64,000 bases of DNA from VAZQ01 sp963771845 (GTDB lineage: Bacteria; Pseudomonadota; Alphaproteobacteria; Rhizobiales; Xanthobacteraceae): the NCBI GenBank assembly GCA_963771845.1, contig CAVYVC010000035.1:1-64000 (forward strand), in the 5' to 3' direction. The notes under the pieces are model-generated. The model ran no database searches and was not told where the DNA came from. It saw nothing but the letters and a program-made list of their open reading frames with translations. The position numbers were made by a program, and so were the translations under genes. Shown piece after piece: positions 17,089-26,918 of this stretch (its first letter is position 1; each line of letters begins with the position of its first letter).

Positions 17089-17553
17089 TTACTGCTTGAC
17101 GAGCAAAACTCCGACAACGGAATGGCCTTGAAGCTTATCAAGAATTTGTACGGTAGCTCGCTCGAACGCGGCTTCGCGCAACTCGGAAGCTAGGTTGCCG
17201 GTATTGTGTTCCTGAACGCGGCGCTTCGCGATTAACGAACTGATGCCCACTACCCCTGCTCTTGCTGCTTTCTCGTCGAGGTACTTGGCATCCCATGTGC
17301 GACGTGTGGGAGCGAGATCGACCGGAGCTAGGGTGCCGTCATCTTGGACCTCTTGAACTGTGAATGCTGAGTTTTCCATCCATCCAACGATCGCATCGCC
17401 CTCAACAACTGCACAGAGAGTGGCGGAAATGACTGCACCGCCTGGCGAACAGCGGTCATTCGGTCCAAGTTTTTTGTTCACGCTCACTGGCATCCAGCGG
17501 TTACCCCGCAGGACCAGATGACAAATAGCGATATCTCGGGCCTGACCACTCAT
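17089..17553 (-). CDS. Hypothetical protein
   Basis: Encodes 154 residues from an ATG at 17,553. Segments such as DIAICHLVLRGNRWMPVSVN, GGAVISATLCAVVEGDAIVG and EAAFERATVQILDKLQGHSV look like a folded soluble domain, but no family is recognised. Codon use is similar to nearby genes. No partner gene is adjacent; it lies between the integrase remnant and a tctC-like gene on the other strand. I treat it as a likely but unassigned gene. Confidence 0.45.
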   Translation of the reverse strand: MSGQARDIAICHLVLRGNRWMPVSVNKKLGPNDRCSPGGAVISATLCAVVEGDAIVGWMENSAFTVQEVQDDGTLAPVDLAPTRRTWDAKYLDEKAARAGVVGISSLIAKRRVQEHNTGNLASELREAAFERATVQILDKLQGHSVVGVLLVKQ

Positions 17554-17791
17554 CGATGCGGTCCATTTTCAGGGCAGCCACAGGAATCTGATGGCTGGAT
17601 CGTACCGACCAAGCTTGGCATTCGATAGAGGCATACACCCCAATTTGGCATCGAAGAGCACCGGGCGCAGCCTGCCAAGCTAGCCCGGCAAGCGATTACC
17701 GGAGCAATCCAACAATTTTCATGAACTCCGGGCTTGCTGCACCGCGGGGCGTTGATATGCTCCACTCCCAAAGCCACTCGGGGGGACGATT

Positions 17792-18769
17792 ATGAAACTT
17801 CCCCGCAGGCGATTTCTGCATCTGGCCACGAGCGCTGCTGCGCTGCCGGCCTCCTCTCGGTTCGCGTGGGCGCAAGCCTATCCGTCGCGGCCGGTGCACA
17901 TCCTTGTCGGGTTTGCCGCCGGCGGCCCGACCGACATTTTCGCGCGGCTGATCGGCCAATGGCTCTCGGAACGGCTTGGCCAGCCGTTCATCATCGAGAA
18001 CCGGCCAGGCGCTGCTACGAACATCGCGACAGAGGCGGTTATCCGCTCGGCGCCCGATGGCTATACGCTGCTCGCCGCCGTTTCGACCAACACCGTCAAT
18101 CCGGCGCTCTACCCCAATCTTAATTTCAATTTTATTCGCGACATTGCGATGGTCGCCGGCCTGACCCGTTCGCCGTTGGTCCTAGAGGTGCATCCCACGG
18201 TCCCGGTCAGTTCGGTTCCCGAGCTGATCGCCTACGTCAAGGCCAATCCGGGCAAAATCAGCTTGGCCTCTTTTGGAACCGGCACGATTTCTGACGTAGC
18301 CGGCGTGCTGTTCATGACAGAAGCCGGCATTGAAATGACACACGTGCCATATCGCGGCTCCGCTCCTCTGGTCGTCGATCTGCTTGCCGGACAGGTGCAG
18401 TCTGCCTTCGATAATCTGCAGTCATCCATCGGATACATAAGGGCAGGGACATTACGAGCGCTCGCGGTCACGAGCGCGACGCGCTCGCTGGCGCTGCCGG
18501 ATGTACCGGCGCTTGCCGACTTCCTGCCCGGCTACGAAGCCAATGCTTGGATTGGGATCGGAGCCCCTAAGAACACTCCAGTCGAGATCATCGACCAGCT
18601 CAACAAGGAGATAAATGTGGGGCTCGCCGATCCCAAGATCGCCGCGCGGATCGCCGACTTGGCGAGCACGGCTTTTATTGCTCCGCCTGCCGATCTCGAC
18701 AAGCTCGTCGTCGAATACACCGAGAAGTGGGGTAGGGTGATCCGGGCGGCGAACATCAAGGCCGAGTGA
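17792..18769 (+). CDS. TctC-type tripartite tricarboxylate transporter substrate-binding protein (Bug family)
   Basis: The 325-residue protein begins MKLPRRRFLHLATSAAALPA, a twin-arginine-like signal. It carries the Bug signatures YPSRPVHILVGFAAGGPTDI-FARL, RPGAATNIATEAVIRSAPDG, THVPYRGSAPLVVDLLAGQV and GIGAPKNTPVEIIDQLNKEI. These periplasmic proteins bind carboxylates for TctAB permeases; many, as here, are orphans without TctA/TctB nearby. The stop overlaps the long upstream frame of the next transporter, so the two may be co-expressed. The specific ligand cannot be predicted. Confidence 0.9.
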   Translation: MKLPRRRFLHLATSAAALPASSRFAWAQAYPSRPVHILVGFAAGGPTDIFARLIGQWLSERLGQPFIIENRPGAATNIATEAVIRSAPDGYTLLAAVSTNTVNPALYPNLNFNFIRDIAMVAGLTRSPLVLEVHPTVPVSSVPELIAYVKANPGKISLASFGTGTISDVAGVLFMTEAGIEMTHVPYRGSAPLVVDLLAGQVQSAFDNLQSSIGYIRAGTLRALAVTSATRSLALPDVPALADFLPGYEANAWIGIGAPKNTPVEIIDQLNKEINVGLADPKIAARIADLASTAFIAPPADLDKLVVEYTEKWGRVIRAANIKAE

Positions 18770-18909
18770 TCACAATCTCGTCGGCCGGACCTTCCGTCGT
18801 TCGCGTTCCGAAAACGAGCCGCGCTGCAACTACTCCCGCTACGGCACTATTTCGTCGGCGCACCGATCAAAGCCTGACACGGGCGGGCGCATGGACGAGG
18901 CAGAAAGCC

Positions 18910-19788
18910 ATGAACGCTGTCCTCGAATTTTGTCAGAGCATATTGAGCCCCGTGGTGATTATCTTCACCGTCTCGAACCTGGCGAGCATGGGACTTCAAG
19001 TCAACATAACCCAGGTGCTCAAGAAAGCGAGAAATCCGCGGTTCCTGGTGCTGGTCCTTATATGGGGCTGGGTGGTGGGTCCGGTTCTTGGCTATCTGAT
19101 CACCAGGATGGTTCCCCTCGCGGTGCCCTTCGCGGCGGTGATGCTCATCACCAGTCTTGCGCCGTGCGCGCCGTTCCTCCCGCTCGTGGTTGAAAAAGCC
19201 CGTGGAGATGTAACCTTCGCGGGCGCCTTCATTCCATTGGCGGCAGTAGGCACAGTGGTGTTCATGCCATTGCTGGCCCCTCTATTGGTCAAGGAAGTGA
19301 CCATGAGTACACTGGCGCTCGCAAAACCCCTGGTCATCACCATGCTGATTCCTTTGCTTATTGGAGCCGTAATCCGGACGTATGCCGCGCCGATTGCCGA
19401 CAAATCTTTCCGGCCGGTCAAGGTGATCGCGGGAGTGTTCACAACATTGACCGTCCTGTTCTGCTTTCTGCTCTACGGCAAACGGATGCTCGACACGGCG
19501 GGCAGCTTTGCGCTCCTCTCAATGACTGTGTTCATGGCCGTGATGGGCCTGATCACGTATCGCTTCGGCTTTGGCCTGAAAGAGAGCGAGAGAAGCGTCA
19601 TGTCCTTGGGGATGGGCACGCGTAATATCGCAGCTGTGTTCGCTGGGGTTCTTGCCATTCCGAACGGCGACCCGCGCATGATGGTGATGGTCGTTATGTG
19701 GACCTTGTGGTCGTTTATCCTTGCACAAATGGTTGCCCCTATATACGGCAAAAAGGCCATCAAGACCGCTGCCGGAAGTGTAGCTTGA
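18910..19788 (+). CDS. BASS-family (bile acid:sodium symporter-like) transporter
   Basis: With the ATG at 18,910 (GAGG a few bases upstream) the protein has 292 residues and about nine or ten hydrophobic helices. Family features include the conserved LITSLAPCAPFLPLVVEKAR region, the following AGAFIPLAAVGTVVFMPLLA and the late SLGMGTRNIAAVFAGVLAI, equivalent to the sodium-site crossover. Members move organic anions such as bile acids, pantoate or pyruvate-like acids with Na+. An in-frame upstream extension to 18,766 exists but has no membrane character. It probably shares a transcript with the tctC-like gene. Confidence 0.82.
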   Translation: MNAVLEFCQSILSPVVIIFTVSNLASMGLQVNITQVLKKARNPRFLVLVLIWGWVVGPVLGYLITRMVPLAVPFAAVMLITSLAPCAPFLPLVVEKARGDVTFAGAFIPLAAVGTVVFMPLLAPLLVKEVTMSTLALAKPLVITMLIPLLIGAVIRTYAAPIADKSFRPVKVIAGVFTTLTVLFCFLLYGKRMLDTAGSFALLSMTVFMAVMGLITYRFGFGLKESERSVMSLGMGTRNIAAVFAGVLAIPNGDPRMMVMVVMWTLWSFILAQMVAPIYGKKAIKTAAGSVA

Positions 19789-19862
19789 ACATCCCCAGCC
19801 TGGCCCGGCGGTTGTTCTCGGGAAGGCCAGGCTCGAGAAACGTGAGTCCCGGAGCTGTTTGA

Positions 19863-20415
19863 CTAGACGACCTGAAAATCCGCGTTCTTTAGATTGAGCT
19901 TGACGCCGAAGAAGCCGTTCGGTTGCCATCCGGCGTAGGCGAGGAAGCTCGCGCTGACATACGAAACGAACGGGAGTCGCAAGCAGCCGAGCCTGATGAT
20001 CGACCACTTGAATCCGGTGCACGGCGGGTCGAGATCGTCGTAGGTCGTCCGCATTGCTGGCGCGAGACCGCGGACGGTGAAATTGCGGTCGCAGACGCCG
20101 AAGACGTAGTTGCCGGCGTTCTGGAATGGATTGCGCATATACCACAATGGCAACCGCAGCCAGAAATTCTGCCCTGGATGATACCAATCGGGCGGCATCG
20201 AACTCGTATTCGTTGAGGAACCACCAAACCAGGTTCAATTTTTTATAGAGCGGAAACGTCTGCCGGCCTTCGACGAGCACCTCTTCGACTCCGTTTTCGA
20301 CCCTCAACGTGTTGTAAGTCTCAGTCAGGCTGGGCAGTGGAGTCTTCGACTGGAAGATGCACGCTACCACACAAAAAACGAGATACGCGCAGAGCACGAT
20401 AGCAACGGGTTCCAT
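19863..20415 (-). pseudogene. Hypothetical membrane-anchored protein, frameshifted
   Basis: The start at 20,415 gives MEPVAIVLCAYLVFCVVACI, a membrane anchor, then LTETYNTLRVENGVEEVLVE and LNLVWWFLNEYEFD. Near 20,190 the sensible continuation is in another frame: MPPDWYHPGQNFWLRLPLWY, MRNPFQNAGNYVFGVCDRNF and GWQPNGFFGVKLNLKN to the stop at 19,863. The two parts together would make about 184 residues, resembling phage/prophage-type hypothetical membrane proteins. One indel separates them. Function unknown. Confidence 0.55.
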
Positions 20416-20555
20416 TTCAACAGTACCTTACCAGCTTAAGCATCTCCGCGCCGCAAGAGGCCGGCATTCGCATTGCTTCCGCTTATCCTTCGAAAGCGGC
20501 GGCATAGCGGACATGGCGGCACTCACACTTTGTGCCAGGAGGAGACATTGGCCTC

Positions 20556-21548
20556 CTATTCGATCACGTAGTCGGCGCGCTGCTGGAGGAACCAAGGTAC
20601 GTCGAGGGCGAGTGCCTTTGCGGTCTTGAGGTTGATCGCAAGCTCGAACTTGACCGGGGCCTGGACCGGAAGCTCGCTCGGCTTCGCCTCCTTGAGGATG
20701 CGATCGGCATAGGTCGCCGCGCGCCGAAAATTATCGACCAGGTCACTTCCGTAGGACAGCAGGCCGCCGGCATCAGTGAATATCCGGTACGAATAGACGG
20801 CAGGGAGACGGTAGCGCGCCGCCAGCAAGGTAATCTCCGCGCGATGAGTGACTATGAAGGCATCCGGCATCACGATCAGGCCGCCATTCGGCGCGCGTGC
20901 CTGTGCGGCAATGACGGAGTTGAGGTCGGATCTGTCGCGAACAGGTGCAGCGATCGCCTCCACTGCGAACGACGCAGCGGCGGCTTTGAAGGGGTTCAGA
21001 TAATATTCGAAATGTGGCGCCGTTACCGGGTTGAACAGGAAGGCGACCCGGGCCACGCGCGGCGCGATCTCCTTGAGCAGCTCCAGCCACTTGCCCGCGA
21101 TCGTCGGCTGATTATCGGTGAAACCGGTGACGTTGCCGCCCGGCCGCGGAAAGCTCGCGACGAAGCCGCTGCCGACCGGATCGGCAACGATGGCGAAAAT
21201 GATGGGGATGGTGCGCGTTTGATGCAGCAGCGCCGCGGTGGTGGATCTGCTTGACGAGAGAATGAGTTCGGGCTGCAGCGCGACGAGTTCCTCCGCGAAT
21301 CGTTGCATCAACGCCGAGTCGGACGTCGCCCAGCGCGCGTCGATCCGGATGTTGCGACCCTCCGTCCACCCGAGCTTCTGGAGCCCCTCGCGGAACGCCC
21401 CGACGCGGGCCTGTGCTTCCGGGTCGCTCTCGGAATAGGCGGTCAATACGCCGATCCGCCGCACACGCTCCGCCTGCTGCGCGCGCGCCGCCAGCGGCCA
21501 CGCACCTACTGCGCCGCCGACGATACCGAGAAATTCCCGCCGCCTCAT
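20556..21548 (-). CDS. ABC_sub_bind-family substrate-binding protein
   Basis: From the ATG at 21,548 the 330-residue protein starts MRRREFLGIVGGAVGAWPLA, the usual signal peptide. RRIGVLTAYSESDPEAQARV, RNIRIDARWATSDS, VADPVGSGFVASFPRPGGNV, TGFTDNQPTIAGKWLELLKE and the C-terminus FLQQRADYVIE follow. This is the only undamaged copy of this family in the window. It binds an unknown solute in the periplasm and has no permease or ATPase next to it, as is common for this expanded rhizobial family. A longer frame upstream to 21,677 lacks signal-peptide character. Confidence 0.88.
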   Translation of the reverse strand: MRRREFLGIVGGAVGAWPLAARAQQAERVRRIGVLTAYSESDPEAQARVGAFREGLQKLGWTEGRNIRIDARWATSDSALMQRFAEELVALQPELILSSSRSTTAALLHQTRTIPIIFAIVADPVGSGFVASFPRPGGNVTGFTDNQPTIAGKWLELLKEIAPRVARVAFLFNPVTAPHFEYYLNPFKAAAASFAVEAIAAPVRDRSDLNSVIAAQARAPNGGLIVMPDAFIVTHRAEITLLAARYRLPAVYSYRIFTDAGGLLSYGSDLVDNFRRAATYADRILKEAKPSELPVQAPVKFELAINLKTAKALALDVPWFLQQRADYVIE

Positions 21549-21926
21549 ATCCGGTTCCCAGTACTCAGGAACGGGCATCGTAGCGGGTCTGACGAGTGCT
21601 TTGATAGAGGCTGATCTGGCTTCGCTACTGCAACATGAGATGCAGGCCGGTGTCCGAGTTGGGTCAATGGCACGCATTGCCGCGCCGCAGCATTGCTGTC
21701 CGCTTCACCCCAATTAGCGGAATCAATTCGCGCAGCCAAGGGCTTCCGAGTCTTGCCATAGCACCGGCCTAATGCACCGCAACAATCAGCGTGACTATGG
21801 GATGGCACGAGTCCGCAAGTGGCAGATTGGCGGTGGCGAGATCAGTGCGCCGAACAGTCACGCGATCCGCTCACCAGGCGGCCTATCGCTTGCCTACCAG
21901 CTCGATGGTTTGGAAGCTAATCCCCG
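21549..21926. other. Intergenic stretch, no gene recognised
   Basis: This 378-base gap lies between the binding-protein start and the end of the TIR-WD40 gene. Open frames exist on both strands but none has a recognisable protein pattern or convincing ribosome-binding site. The part next to 21,548 presumably holds the promoter of the binding-protein gene. Confidence 0.3.
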
Positions 21927-23369
21927 TCATGGCGCCTTCCAAATTTTAGCTGTCATATCGCTGCTCGCCGACGCGATCCATTTGCCGTCCGGCGAAAATT
22001 CAACCCCCCATATCGGGCCCGTATGCCCGGTATACGTTCGCACGAGTGTGCCTGTGACGGTGTTCCAGACCTTCACGGTGCTGTCTAAGCCAGCCGAAGC
22101 GATCAGCTTATCGCCCGGAGAGAATGCAATCGTGGTTACGGTCTGTCCATTTCCCTGCATCAGGTGCGCGACTTGCCAGCTATTCGTGTCCCATACCGTC
22201 ACATTGCCGTTCCAGCCGGCTGTAGCGAGCAATGCGTCGTCGGACGAAAAAATCGCGGCCATCATATTGTTAGGGTTAGCGTCGCCGAGCGTCCTTACAG
22301 GCAGACCGGTCGCGACATCCCAGATAATTACTTTTTGATCGAAGCTCGCTGAAGCAACGCGCTTTCCATCCGAGGAGAACGCAACCGAGTAAACGAGGTC
22401 GCTGTGACCGTCGAATCGGCGTTCAGGCGCATTGCCCGCCAAATCCCAGATGAAGACCATGTGGTCCATTCCGCCCGACACCAACGACTTGCCGTCACCC
22501 GAAAACGCGACCGTTCGCAACTTTCCCGAATGCCCGGAAAATGTCCTCTAAACCCGCCTGGTGGCAACGTCCCATATCTTGACGTTGGTGCCGCTCCCGG
22601 CCGCGATCCGTTTGCCGTCGGGCGAGAACGGGGCTGCGTGCCCAGCGAAGTCGGAGATCGCAGGCTCCTGAAGCTGCCCATCCCCGGTGGACCAAAAATA
22701 TATCGTTCCGTTCCCGTCTCCCGCGGCAATCAAATTGCCATCGGGAGAGAATGCGACTGAGACAGCTTCCTTGGTGGGGCCGGTCAGCGTACGCACGAGC
22801 GCCTGGCTTTTGACGAAGTAAAGAGCATAGCCACCTGCCACAACCAGAATGAACGCCGCCGCCGCAAGGCCAATCATCAGACTCAACCGGCGGCGACCGG
22901 TTGGCTTTTGCTCCCGCGACGCAGGAAGAGCGGCGGCCGTGGTGTTTTGCGGTGTCCCGGGTTTCTCGGTATCCAGCAACGCGCGCACTGAGACAATGAG
23001 CTTGGCGAAGTATCGCTCCCGCGGCGGCGGAAAGGCGTCGAGCCAATGCGGGGAACTGATGAAATATTCAAGTGTCCGGCTCGGCATGACGTCTTCAATG
23101 CGCACCGGAATGATCGGCAGTCCTTTGCTGACGGCGCGCTCGACCTCCCGTTTGATCTGCGGGGAGGCATTGGCACTGCTCGAAAAGATCAGGACAAAGA
23201 CTCTGGCGTTTTCAATCGCGTCGATGATCAACTCGCCGTAGTCGCGCCCGGGGCTGATGTCGCGTGGTGCGATCCAGCAACGGATATTGGCGGCTTCGAG
23301 CGCCGCGCAGGCGGCGTCCGCCGTGGGTTTGTCCTGGCTGGAATAACTGATGAAAACATCGAATGGCAC
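21927..23369 (-). pseudogene. TIR-transmembrane-WD40 protein interrupted by one in-frame amber codon
   Basis: The frame starts at 23,369 with a TIR domain (residues 1-128: MPFDVFISYSSQDKPTADAA, CWIAPRDISPGRDYGELIID, VFVLIFSSSANASP then QIKREVERA, with E75 a candidate catalytic Glu). It has one membrane helix (about 162-186) and WD40 repeats from about 192 (VSVAFSPDGNLIAAGDGNGT). A TAG at 22,550-22,548 stops it after 273 residues. The same frame then continues for about 207 more with five clear WD40 blades (GKSLVSGGMDHMVFIWDL, KRVASASFDQKVIIWDV, KWIASASSDMTAKIWKAP). Bacterial TIR domains often cleave NAD+ in immune-type signalling. The stop is in a repeat boundary (TRRV*RTFSGHS). Confidence 0.85.
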
Positions 23370-23743
23370 GCGCGTTCCCCTCTGCTCCGCGTCATTCCTG
23401 CATGCTTATGGCGGGCCGCGCAACTGTCCTAATCGCCATGCTCTGAATTGCGAAACTATTGCCGCATTGCACGCCGAATGTCTCAGATGGGTCATGTATG
23501 GACGGCGCCCGCGGTGCAAGGAAAAAGAATCTGACTTTTTCGCGAAGCGTTCGGGTGCAGCCATGTAGCCGGCCTTTGAGTGCAGCCGCTTGGCTGCTGG
23601 CCCTGATGTGATCCGCTGATCGGTCCCAATCAAAAGCACGCGTTCTTTCCTCGCGTGACCCATCGCGGGTTTTCCGATCGACGGTCTCGACCGTTTCGCA
23701 TCAACGTCTTCATCACCCGCCGGCTTCGCCCGCCGTCACTTTA
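23370..23743. other. Intergenic stretch, no supported gene
   Basis: About 374 bases between the TIR-WD40 start and the end of the hydroxyacid dehydrogenase. A minus-strand frame (LHSKAGYMAAPERFAKKSDS) resembles a sequence seen as dispersed non-genic copies in Bradyrhizobium-like genomes, as I recall. I do not call a gene. Confidence 0.3.
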
Positions 23744-24727
23744 TTACATCACCAAATCCGACAGCTCCGGCACCACCCACAGCGGCGGCTCGCCGCGGGC
23801 GACGCGCTGCACGTTATCATAGGCGTTGCGCAGGCGCGCGATTTGATTGTCCCAGGTGGGGCCGGCGAAATGCGAGGTCAGTACTACATTCTTGAGCGCG
23901 AATAGCGGATTGTCTGGTGGCGGTGGCTCCTGGTCGAACACGTCGAGGCCGGCGCCAAACAGCTTATTGTCCGCGAGCGCGCGGGCGAGTGCGGCCTCGT
24001 CGATCACCGGGCCGCGGCTGGTGTTGACGATGATCGCTTCGGGCTTCATCGAGGCAAGCTCGTGCGCGCCGATTATGTGGCGGGTCGTCGTGTTGAGCGG
24101 CACGTGCAGGGAGACGATGTCGGAGATAGTCAGTAGCTCGCCCATCAGGCGGAAGCGCACACCGAGCGCGTCCTCGGCATCTTCGGTCATGCGCACAATA
24201 TCGTAATACTGTACCCGCATGCCGAAGGCGCGCGCCAGCCGCGCCACCTTCTTGCCGATGGTGCCGAGACCGATGATGCCGAGAGTCTTGCCGTGGATTT
24301 CGTACATGCGCGGCGCCGGGCCGTTGCCGCGCCAACGTCCGCCCGAAACATTGGCGTGCTGAGAGATCACGCGGCGCGACACCATGAGCATCAGCATCAT
24401 GGCATGCTCTGCTACCGAGATCGCGTTAGCACCGCCGTTGTTGGAAACCGGCACCTTGGCGCGGCGCGCAGCCTCGAGATCGACGTCGTCGTAGCCGGCA
24501 CTGAGCAGCTGGTGCAGACGGAGGCTTGGCGCGGCACGATAGAAGGCGTCACCGGTGCGCACATTGGGGTAGCAGACCAGATATTCGGCGGTTGCGAGCG
24601 CGGCTTCGAGCTCGGTGTGCTCGTTGCGCACGATGACGAGCTCGAACCCGGACGGTGCGAGCGAGCGGGCAAGCTCGGCGATCTCGGCGAAGGTGGGCGG
24701 GACGACAACGATGCGGGGAAGGGGCAT
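23744..24727 (-). CDS. D-isomer-specific 2-hydroxyacid dehydrogenase
   Basis: From the ATG at 24,727 (MPLPRIVVVPPTFAEIAELA) the enzyme has 327 residues. The Rossmann fold shows LGIIGLGTIGKKVARLARAF. Catalytic residues are Arg in VNTSRGPVIDEAAL, Glu in GLDVFDQEPPPPDNP and His in LTSHFAGPTWDN. It oxidises or reduces 2-hydroxy/2-oxo acids with NAD(P). It lies 174 bases downstream of a ThDP-dependent enzyme gene on the same strand, which suggests a shared pathway around a 2-oxo acid. A longer upstream frame to 24,865 is not conserved-looking. The substrate is unknown. Confidence 0.88.
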   Translation of the reverse strand: MPLPRIVVVPPTFAEIAELARSLAPSGFELVIVRNEHTELEAALATAEYLVCYPNVRTGDAFYRAAPSLRLHQLLSAGYDDVDLEAARRAKVPVSNNGGANAISVAEHAMMLMLMVSRRVISQHANVSGGRWRGNGPAPRMYEIHGKTLGIIGLGTIGKKVARLARAFGMRVQYYDIVRMTEDAEDALGVRFRLMGELLTISDIVSLHVPLNTTTRHIIGAHELASMKPEAIIVNTSRGPVIDEAALARALADNKLFGAGLDVFDQEPPPPDNPLFALKNVVLTSHFAGPTWDNQIARLRNAYDNVQRVARGEPPLWVVPELSDLVM

Positions 24728-24901
24728 GGGGGAGGTAGTCGATTTGTTGCCAGGCCAGTCCAGGACCATTCCTTGATACGGAGGGCGGCTCGCCCGCGAC
24801 ATCGGCATTCCGCTTACTTTGTTGACTTCGTCGCCGAACGGCATCGAGTTGCTGGCGGCGCGCAAGATTGACGTATATGCAACGAGGCCTGTTCGAAATG
24901 C

Positions 24902-26584
24902 TCACATGTTGCCGTGCCCGCGCTTGATGGTCTGGCGGATCACCGGCGCCGTGACCTTATCGGAGATCTGGATGTTCCACATTTCGCTTTCGCCCTGCGC
25001 GGCGAAGTCGGCGAACAGCTTCGGGATTACCGACACATCGCGTATCTCGTGGCCGCGCAGGCCGAAGCCGCGTGCGATGTTTTCGAGCGCGGGCCGGCCG
25101 AACACAGCCAAGCTATCGTCGAGGCCATCGGCGCGCAGCTTGTGAAACTCCGAACCGTATCCGCCGTCGTTCATCGCGCAGATCAGGATGCGAAATCCTT
25201 GACGCTTGAGCGTCTCGAGTTCCTGGATATGGAACAAGAGCCCGCCGTCGCCTTCGAACAGCACGATCTTGCCCTCGCGGCCCTGCCAGCGCGCAGCCGC
25301 AACCCCAAGCGCATACGACAGGCCGTTGCCGACCGCGCCGAATTCACGGACCGTCGTGTAGCGCTCCGCCGGCCTGCCACGCATCTGGGTGTTGAAATAG
25401 GCCTGATGGCCGCCGCCGACGACGATGTCCCAATCCTTTGGAACGACCGCGTCGATGGCCCGGATCACCTCGCGTGGATCCAGCACCCCGGGCGCGATAT
25501 CGAATGACATCGAGTCCGCTGGCTCGGTCGCGATGCGATGCGCGAGCTCTTTCGAGCGTATAGCCGCCGCCGACGGTTTGCCAACGCCCAACTTCTTGTC
25601 GAGGCCGGCAAGGATTGCCTCGACGCCGACGAGCGCATCTGATCTGACATAGATGTCGGCGGCCTTCTGCCCATCGCGCAAGCCGCGTGGGGCATCGTCC
25701 AACTGGATCTTGCAGGACTTTGCGAAGTAGTGCCCGCCACCGACATAGTAGGATAGGCTCGTGCCGACCGCGAGCACGACGTCCGCGGACCCGTACATCT
25801 CCCTGCCCAACGACGTGAAGTAGCTGCCGGTGGTGCCGAGCCCGAACGGATGGTCGTGGAAAAGACCGCGCGCGGGCAGCGTGTTGGAGAGCAGGGCGCC
25901 GCAGCGATCGGCGAGCTTGATCACCGCATCCCGCGCGCCGGACCACAACACGCCGCGGCCACCGAGGATGATCGGCCGCTTTGCCGCAGCCAGCCGCTCG
26001 ACGGCCTCGGCCACGACCTCGGGATCGGGGTGCATGCGCCCGACCTTGGGCTTGTACATCGCCGAGGTCTCGTAGGGCTGGTTGGCCATGTGTTCGACCT
26101 TCTGCAGATCGTAGGGAATGCCCAGCACCACCGGGCGCCGCTCGTACTTGGCGATGTGGAAGGCCTCGCGCACGTAGTCCATCATGCGCGGCACACTATG
26201 CGCGGCGATGTAATGCGCCCCGGTTGCCGTCACCAGGGGTGCATGGTCGATGTACTGGTTGTAGAACTTTGCGTTGATCGGCAACTCGCCGGCGAACACC
26301 ACCATCGGCAGGCCGGCGCGAACCGCGGCCGGCAGCGCCGTCATCACCTGGGTCACGCCTGGGCCGCACGTGACCGAGGCAACCGCGACCTTGCCGGTGG
26401 CTACGTTGTAGGCTGTCGCCGCCGCGACGGTGCAGTGCTCGTGCCTGACGTGGACCGTATGCACGCCCGGCAGTTTGGCAAAGGCGGTGGTCCAGTGCAT
26501 GTTGCCGTCGCCCATAAGGACGAACTGCGTGTCAACTCCCTCCGCAAGGAACGCTTCTGCGAGGGCTTCGTAGAGTTTGGGCAT
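24902..26584 (-). CDS. Thiamine-diphosphate-dependent enzyme (acetolactate-synthase-like)
   Basis: The ATG at 26,584 (MPKLYEALAEAFLAEGVDTQ) gives 560 residues. The order is a pyrimidine-binding domain with the catalytic Glu49 in VRHEHCTVAAATAYN, a central domain (RPIILGGRGVLWSGARDAVI) and a pyrophosphate-binding domain with GDGGLLFHIQELETLKRQGF ending NDGGYGSE. Family members decarboxylate or ligate 2-oxo acids (acetolactate synthase, benzoylformate decarboxylase, oxalyl-CoA decarboxylase and others). No small regulatory subunit is present, so a biosynthetic IlvB role is unlikely. The next gene on the strand is a 2-hydroxyacid dehydrogenase. The exact reaction is uncertain. Confidence 0.87.
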   Translation of the reverse strand: MPKLYEALAEAFLAEGVDTQFVLMGDGNMHWTTAFAKLPGVHTVHVRHEHCTVAAATAYNVATGKVAVASVTCGPGVTQVMTALPAAVRAGLPMVVFAGELPINAKFYNQYIDHAPLVTATGAHYIAAHSVPRMMDYVREAFHIAKYERRPVVLGIPYDLQKVEHMANQPYETSAMYKPKVGRMHPDPEVVAEAVERLAAAKRPIILGGRGVLWSGARDAVIKLADRCGALLSNTLPARGLFHDHPFGLGTTGSYFTSLGREMYGSADVVLAVGTSLSYYVGGGHYFAKSCKIQLDDAPRGLRDGQKAADIYVRSDALVGVEAILAGLDKKLGVGKPSAAAIRSKELAHRIATEPADSMSFDIAPGVLDPREVIRAIDAVVPKDWDIVVGGGHQAYFNTQMRGRPAERYTTVREFGAVGNGLSYALGVAAARWQGREGKIVLFEGDGGLLFHIQELETLKRQGFRILICAMNDGGYGSEFHKLRADGLDDSLAVFGRPALENIARGFGLRGHEIRDVSVIPKLFADFAAQGESEMWNIQISDKVTAPVIRQTIKRGHGNM

Positions 26585-26918
26585 GGCGGCGGAACCACTT
26601 GGATTATGAGGTGATCTGGGACGTAACAAGCATGCCCGGCGACGCCCGGTCAAATCATGCGGGCTTAACCCGCGCCCGGTGTGACAAACAGGCAACGTCT
26701 GAACGAGAACCGACAGGAGGACAGTGTTCTCCACAGGCTTCCGTGCGCGCCCCCGCCCCGTCGGATTGATTGCACTGTAAAACTGTGGGGTAATGCAAAT
26801 GGTCGCCGGCGGACTCTAACAGCCGCGTTCCAAAGCTGCTTCAGCGCAGTGGGCTTAACGCTCGCGACGCCGTACCTGACAAGCTTTGGCGATGAGCGAG
26901 TGCGTGCTTGGGGGGAGT
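26585..26918. other. Divergent intergenic region, no gene recognised
   Basis: Separates the minus-strand ThDP enzyme from the plus-strand L,D-transpeptidase, so it must carry promoters for both. I could not place convincing -35/-10 elements. Confidence 0.3.

Noticed and set aside
23406..23663. Minus-strand frame with LHSKAGYMAAPERFAKKSDS
   Set aside because: Looks like a dispersed sequence often mis-annotated as a gene in Bradyrhizobium-type genomes; no start-site support and no domain. I could not confirm this without a search.
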